This document shows positions 5,140-7,445 of a stretch of 7,445 nucleotides of DNA, piece by piece. The notes under the pieces are model-generated. The model was not told the DNA's origin and ran no database searches. It was given only the letters and a program-made list of their open reading frames with translations. The position numbers were made by a program, and so were the translations under genes. Where the stretch lies: positions 1 to 7,445 of the forward strand of contig JAEYZK010000471.1 in assembly GCA_023428085.1 (NCBI GenBank), written 5' to 3'. The number at the start of each line of letters is the position of its first letter. Within the stretch, counting starts at the first letter, position 1. This DNA is from Pseudomonadota bacterium (GTDB taxonomy: Bacteria; Myxococcota; Myxococcia; Myxococcales; Anaeromyxobacteraceae).

Positions 5140-5169
5140 ATTCTTGATCGGACGCAGGCCCTTCGTAAA
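5140..5169 (-). promoter_or_regulatory. Candidate sigma-70 promoter for the bacteriohemerythrin gene
   Basis: On the minus strand TTTACG (5164-5169) and AAGAAT (5140-5145) each match four of six consensus bases with an 18-base spacer. They lie in the only AT-richer patch of the interval upstream of the hemerythrin gene. Transcription would begin near 5133, leaving a leader of about 35 bases before the ATG. This is pattern matching only. Confidence 0.3.
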
Positions 5170-5210
5170 TTCCGCCGCCCGCCCTCGCCCGCCCTGCGCG
5201 ACGGGAGGCG

Positions 5211-5744
5211 TCACCCCACCGCGCTCGCCGAGACGAGCTGATCCGCCTCGTCGGCCCCACCCCAGCCGAGCAGGCGCGGGTTCTTGGGCTCGAAGAAGAT
5301 GGCCGACAGGAAGAACTGCGCGATCTCGTCCTTCGCCCGCGCGGGCAGGTCGTCGGGCGAGGCGACGCCGTCGCCGCGCGAGTGCTTCACGGGGACGGCG
5401 AGGATGCGGTCGTTGCGCACCCGGCCGTTCGTCTTCGAGTCCTGCTCGAGCCGGACCACCGCGATCGCGCGGCAGGGGACGACGATGCCCGGGTAGCTCG
5501 CGACGTCCCAGTACACGAGCGCGTCGAGCGGATCGCCGTCGTCGGCGCGGGTGCCCGGAACGAACCCCCAGTCGAACGGGTAGGCGAGCCCGAGCGGCAG
5601 CGGGCGGGAGACGCTCATCGCCCCGAGGTCGGGATCGTACTTGAGCTTCACGGTCGCGCCGCGGGGAGATTCGATCACCACGCGGACGGCGCCCTGTGGA
5701 TCCCGCGCCGGGATGCGGATGAGGTCCACCATGAGGGGTTCCAT
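5211..5744 (-). CDS. ppa: Soluble inorganic pyrophosphatase (family I)
   Basis: A 177-residue cytoplasmic enzyme that hydrolyses pyrophosphate to phosphate with Mg2+, pulling biosynthetic reactions forward. The family I signature D-x-D-P-x-D is intact as DGDPLDALV (D69, D71, D74 from the ATG at 5744). E25 and K35 in IESPRGATVKLKYD and Y55 in YPFDWGFVPGT match other active-site positions. It differs from the Escherichia coli enzyme in having W59 for the second tyrosine of YPxNYG, and RVRNDRILAVP where the E. coli enzyme has DxxxxDxK. This fits a divergent bacterial subclass of the family rather than a defect. The start is uncertain between ATG 5744, ATG 5732 and a TTG at 5768; none has a good Shine-Dalgarno, and 5744 is a compromise. 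The gene is divergent from the DUF2007 gene across about 200 bases. Confidence 0.9.
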   Translation of the reverse strand: MEPLMVDLIRIPARDPQGAVRVVIESPRGATVKLKYDPDLGAMSVSRPLPLGLAYPFDWGFVPGTRADDGDPLDALVYWDVASYPGIVVPCRAIAVVRLEQDSKTNGRVRNDRILAVPVKHSRGDGVASPDDLPARAKDEIAQFFLSAIFFEPKNPRLLGWGGADEADQLVSASAVG

Positions 5745-5786
5745 GTTCGCGCGAACGGCCGGTGGCAAGGGCAGGTGACCGTCGCA

Positions 5787-5800
5787 GGTCCGCCCGGACC
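5787..5800. promoter_or_regulatory. Perfect short palindrome in the ppa/DUF2007 divergent interval
   Basis: GGTCCG-CC-CGGACC is an exact inverted repeat with six-base arms, 43 bases upstream of the pyrophosphatase ATG. It could be a regulator site or the base of a leader hairpin. Chance is a real alternative at this GC content. The remaining part of the 5745-5944 interval shows only a TACGAT hexamer (near 5870) as a possible -10 box toward the DUF2007 gene. Confidence 0.2.
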
Positions 5801-5934
5801 CGGACAGGGGTGCGTTCTCCTGACACTCCGGGGCCTGCCGATCCCGTGGCCGCGGGCCTCCGCAGCGCGTACGATCTCCACACCGGCGAAGGCGGCGGGG
5901 ACGTCCCGCGCGGCCCGTGCCGGCGGACCACGCT

Positions 5935-5941
5935 GGAGGAG
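5935..5941 (+). promoter_or_regulatory. Shine-Dalgarno of the DUF2007 gene
   Basis: GGAGGAG ends three bases before the ATG at 5945; GGAGG alone leaves a five-base spacer. It selects this ATG over earlier in-frame starts reaching back to 5762, which encode unconserved sequence. Confidence 0.75.
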
Positions 5942-5944
5942 CCC

Positions 5945-6211
5945 ATGCTCGAGAACAAGGATCTCGTGGCCGTCGGTACGTTCGAGAACCTCTCGGAGGC
6001 CGAGGTGGCGTTGAGCCTGCTCTCCGCCGAGGGGATCGCGGCGGTCATCAAGGACCAGCCGCTCGCCTCGCTGCTGCCGCCCATCGCGTTCGCGAACGGG
6101 GGCCTGACGGTGCTCGTCTCGGAGGACGAGGTGGAGCGCGCGCGCGAGGTGCTCACCCAGCCCGACTCGACCGAGGCGCCGCCCGACGAGGCCGGCGCCG
6201 CGGGCGCCTGA
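5945..6211 (+). CDS. DUF2007-family small protein
   Basis: An 88-residue protein starting MLENKDLVAVGTFENLSEAE. The pattern is that of DUF2007, a small ACT-like beta-alpha-beta fold listed as a putative signal-transducing domain: a strand (LVAVGTF), a helix that carries the 'EAEVALSLLSAEGI' motif, a strand (AAVIKD), a variable loop (PLASLLPPIAFANG), a strand (LTVLVSEDE), and a final helix (VERAREVL). The acidic, alanine-rich tail after residue 72 looks disordered. No catalytic residues are evident, and the true function is unknown for the family; it is assumed to bind ligands or proteins in the cytoplasm. Codons just before the stop form a GGCGCC-GCG-GGCGCC hairpin (6194-6208) without a T tract. 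The gene is convergent with pepA, with 12 bases between the stops. Confidence 0.85.
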   Translation: MLENKDLVAVGTFENLSEAEVALSLLSAEGIAAVIKDQPLASLLPPIAFANGGLTVLVSEDEVERAREVLTQPDSTEAPPDEAGAAGA

Positions 6212-6223
6212 GCGCGTCCGCCC

Positions 6224-7445
6224 TCAGCTCCAGCCGCGGACGAGCTCGACCAGCGTCCGCACCGCGAACCCGGTGCCCCCGGGCGCCACGTAGCCGCGCT
6301 CCTTCCGCGCGTGCGACGGGCCGGCGATGTCGAGGTGCGCCCAGGGCACCTCGCCCGCGAAGTGGTGCAGGAAGTGGGCGGCGGTGATGGCGCCGCCGTA
6401 CCGCTCGCCGGTGTTCTTGAGATCGGCGCGCTCGCTCTCGAGCTGCTCGGTGAGCGCCGGCGTGAGCGGCAGCCGCCAGACGTCCTCGCCGGCGGCGCGC
6501 GCCGCCGCGGCGACCGCGTCCACGACCTTCCCGTCCGGCCCGAAGAGGCCGGCCGTGGTGTTCCCCAGCGCGACCATGCAGGCGCCGGTGAGCGTGGCGA
6601 CGTCCACCATCGCCTCCGGCGCGAGCGTCTTTCCCGCCCAGGCGAGCACGTCGCCCAGCACGAGGCGGCCCTCGGCGTCGGTGTTCGTGATCTCGACCGT
6701 GGTCCCGTCGTACGCGCGGAGCACGTCGGAGGGCTTGTAGGCGCGTCCGCCGGGCATGTTCTCGCAGGCGCCGAGCACGCCGTGGACCGGGAACGCCGGG
6801 CGGAGCGCCGCCACCACGCGCATCGCGGCCAGCACCGCGGCGCTCCCGGCCATGTCGGTGTTCATCGTGACCATCGACTCGGTCGGCTTGAGCGAGAGGC
6901 CGCCCGAGTCGAAGGTGATCGCCTTGCCGACGAGGACGAGCGGCCTCCTGCGCGCGCCGCCCCGGGGCGTATAGGAGACCTGCACGAGCTGCGGCGGCTC
7001 GACGGAGCCGCGGGTCACGCCCAGGAACATGCCCATCCCGAGCGCCGCGATCTCGCGCGGCCCGCGCACCTTCACCGTGAGGCCGGCCTCGCGCGCGAGC
7101 GCGGCGGCGGCGGCGGCGAGCCGGGCCGGCGTGCAGTCCGCGGGGCCGAGGTTCACGAGGTCGCGCGCCCACGCCACGGCCTCGGCGATCGCGAGGCCGA
7201 GCTCCGCCTCGCGCTTCACGTCGGCCCGCTTCTCGGCGCCCGCCGGCACGACGAGCTGGAGCGCGCCGAGCCCCGGCGGGCGATCCTCCTTCGCCCGCTT
7301 GTACCCCTCGAACGCGTAGCTCCCGAGCCGCGCACCCTCCACGGCGGCGCGCGCGGCGGCGGGGAGGTCGTCGGCCGCGACGTCCGGGAGGACGATGCCC
7401 AGGCGCTTCGCGCCGGCCCGCGCCGCGGCGCGCGCGGCCTTGCCC
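6224..7445 (-). CDS. pepA: Leucyl aminopeptidase, M17 family (5' end beyond the window)
   Basis: The C-terminal roughly 406 residues of an M17 di-zinc aminopeptidase, which removes N-terminal residues from peptides in the cytoplasm and acts as a hexamer. The NTDAEGRL signature is exact. Further active-site elements are LVGKAITFDSGGLSLKP (metal-binding Lys and Asp, catalytic Lys) and MNTDMAGSAAV (metal-binding Asp); the signature supplies the remaining Asp and Glu ligands and catalytic Arg. The C-terminal half also has the expected VDVATLTGACMVALG, NTGERYGGAITAAHFL and WAHLDIAGP segments. The frame stays open from the internal GTG at 7342 to the window edge, encoding RAGAKRLGIVLPDV of the N-terminal macrodomain, so the real start lies outside. 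E. coli PepA is 503 residues, so about 100 are missing here. Homologues in E. coli also serve in Xer recombination and gene regulation, which need not apply here. Confidence 0.95.
   Translation of the reverse strand, partial: GKAARAAARAGAKRLGIVLPDVAADDLPAAARAAVEGARLGSYAFEGYKRAKEDRPPGLGALQLVVPAGAEKRADVKREAELGLAIAEAVAWARDLVNLGPADCTPARLAAAAAALAREAGLTVKVRGPREIAALGMGMFLGVTRGSVEPPQLVQVSYTPRGGARRRPLVLVGKAITFDSGGLSLKPTESMVTMNTDMAGSAAVLAAMRVVAALRPAFPVHGVLGACENMPGGRAYKPSDVLRAYDGTTVEITNTDAEGRLVLGDVLAWAGKTLAPEAMVDVATLTGACMVALGNTTAGLFGPDGKVVDAVAAAARAAGEDVWRLPLTPALTEQLESERADLKNTGERYGGAITAAHFLHHFAGEVPWAHLDIAGPSHARKERGYVAPGGTGFAVRTLVELVRGWS

Noticed and set aside
5098..6156. N-terminal extension of the hemerythrin frame to 486 codons
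   Set aside because: The extension overlaps the pyrophosphatase in another frame and the DUF2007 gene in antisense; the ATG at 5097 has a Shine-Dalgarno and gives the canonical protein.
1..7445. CRISPR arrays, tRNA, rRNA or riboswitches
   Set aside because: No regularly spaced short repeats, no tRNA cloverleaf or conserved rRNA segments, and no leader resembling a known riboswitch were seen.

Overview
The window is about 75% GC, with codon third positions close to saturated with G/C. Its gene set (bacteriohemerythrin, DUF2007, PepA, a HisC-like aminotransferase, and integrase tails of the 'ATHPAA' type) suggests a soil myxobacterium, most likely Anaeromyxobacter or a close relative. That taxonomic call is an inference from composition and gene style, not from a search.

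The window has two parts. The left part (1 to about 1,700) is a small mobile-element graveyard. At the left edge, on the minus strand, is the start of what looks like an IS66-type accessory gene with an excellent Shine-Dalgarno. Its element appears to end near 127, inside the HTH coding region of a truncated copy of a sigma-70 region-4-like gene (129-331, minus). That fragment is fused at 331/332 to the last 87 codons of a tyrosine recombinase (332-595, plus). Next come a vapC-type PIN toxin (588-1031, minus) and its overlapping vapB-like antitoxin (1021-1233, minus). A second, longer copy of the sigma-like gene lies directly upstream of them (1258-1626, minus). The two sigma-like copies share a gap-free direct repeat of about 203 bp at about 94% identity. 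The differences are biased to synonymous positions, so the repeated gene was evolving as a real protein. The repeats flank the integrase tail and the toxin-antitoxin pair.

The right part (1,732 to the end) looks like ordinary chromosome. A LysR regulator (minus) and an NmrA-like NAD(P)-binding oxidoreductase (plus) are divergent around a 96-bp interval. That interval carries an inverted repeat of two 13-bp arms (12/13 matching) whose centres are 40 bp apart, and one arm covers the lysR start codon. Then come a HisC-like PLP aminotransferase and a single-domain bacteriohemerythrin (both minus), then a soluble family I inorganic pyrophosphatase (minus), divergent from a small DUF2007 protein (plus). 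Last is a leucyl aminopeptidase PepA (minus) whose 5' end lies beyond the window.

The likely functional units are: vapBC, possibly read through from the sigma-like gene; LysR controlling the NmrA-like gene and itself; and single-gene housekeeping or oxygen-related loci on the right. I found no CRISPR array, tRNA, rRNA or clearly new multi-gene system. The most unusual items are the duplicated sigma-like gene around the toxin-antitoxin module, the LysR operator architecture, and the substitution of a normally conserved PLP-contacting Asn in the aminotransferase.
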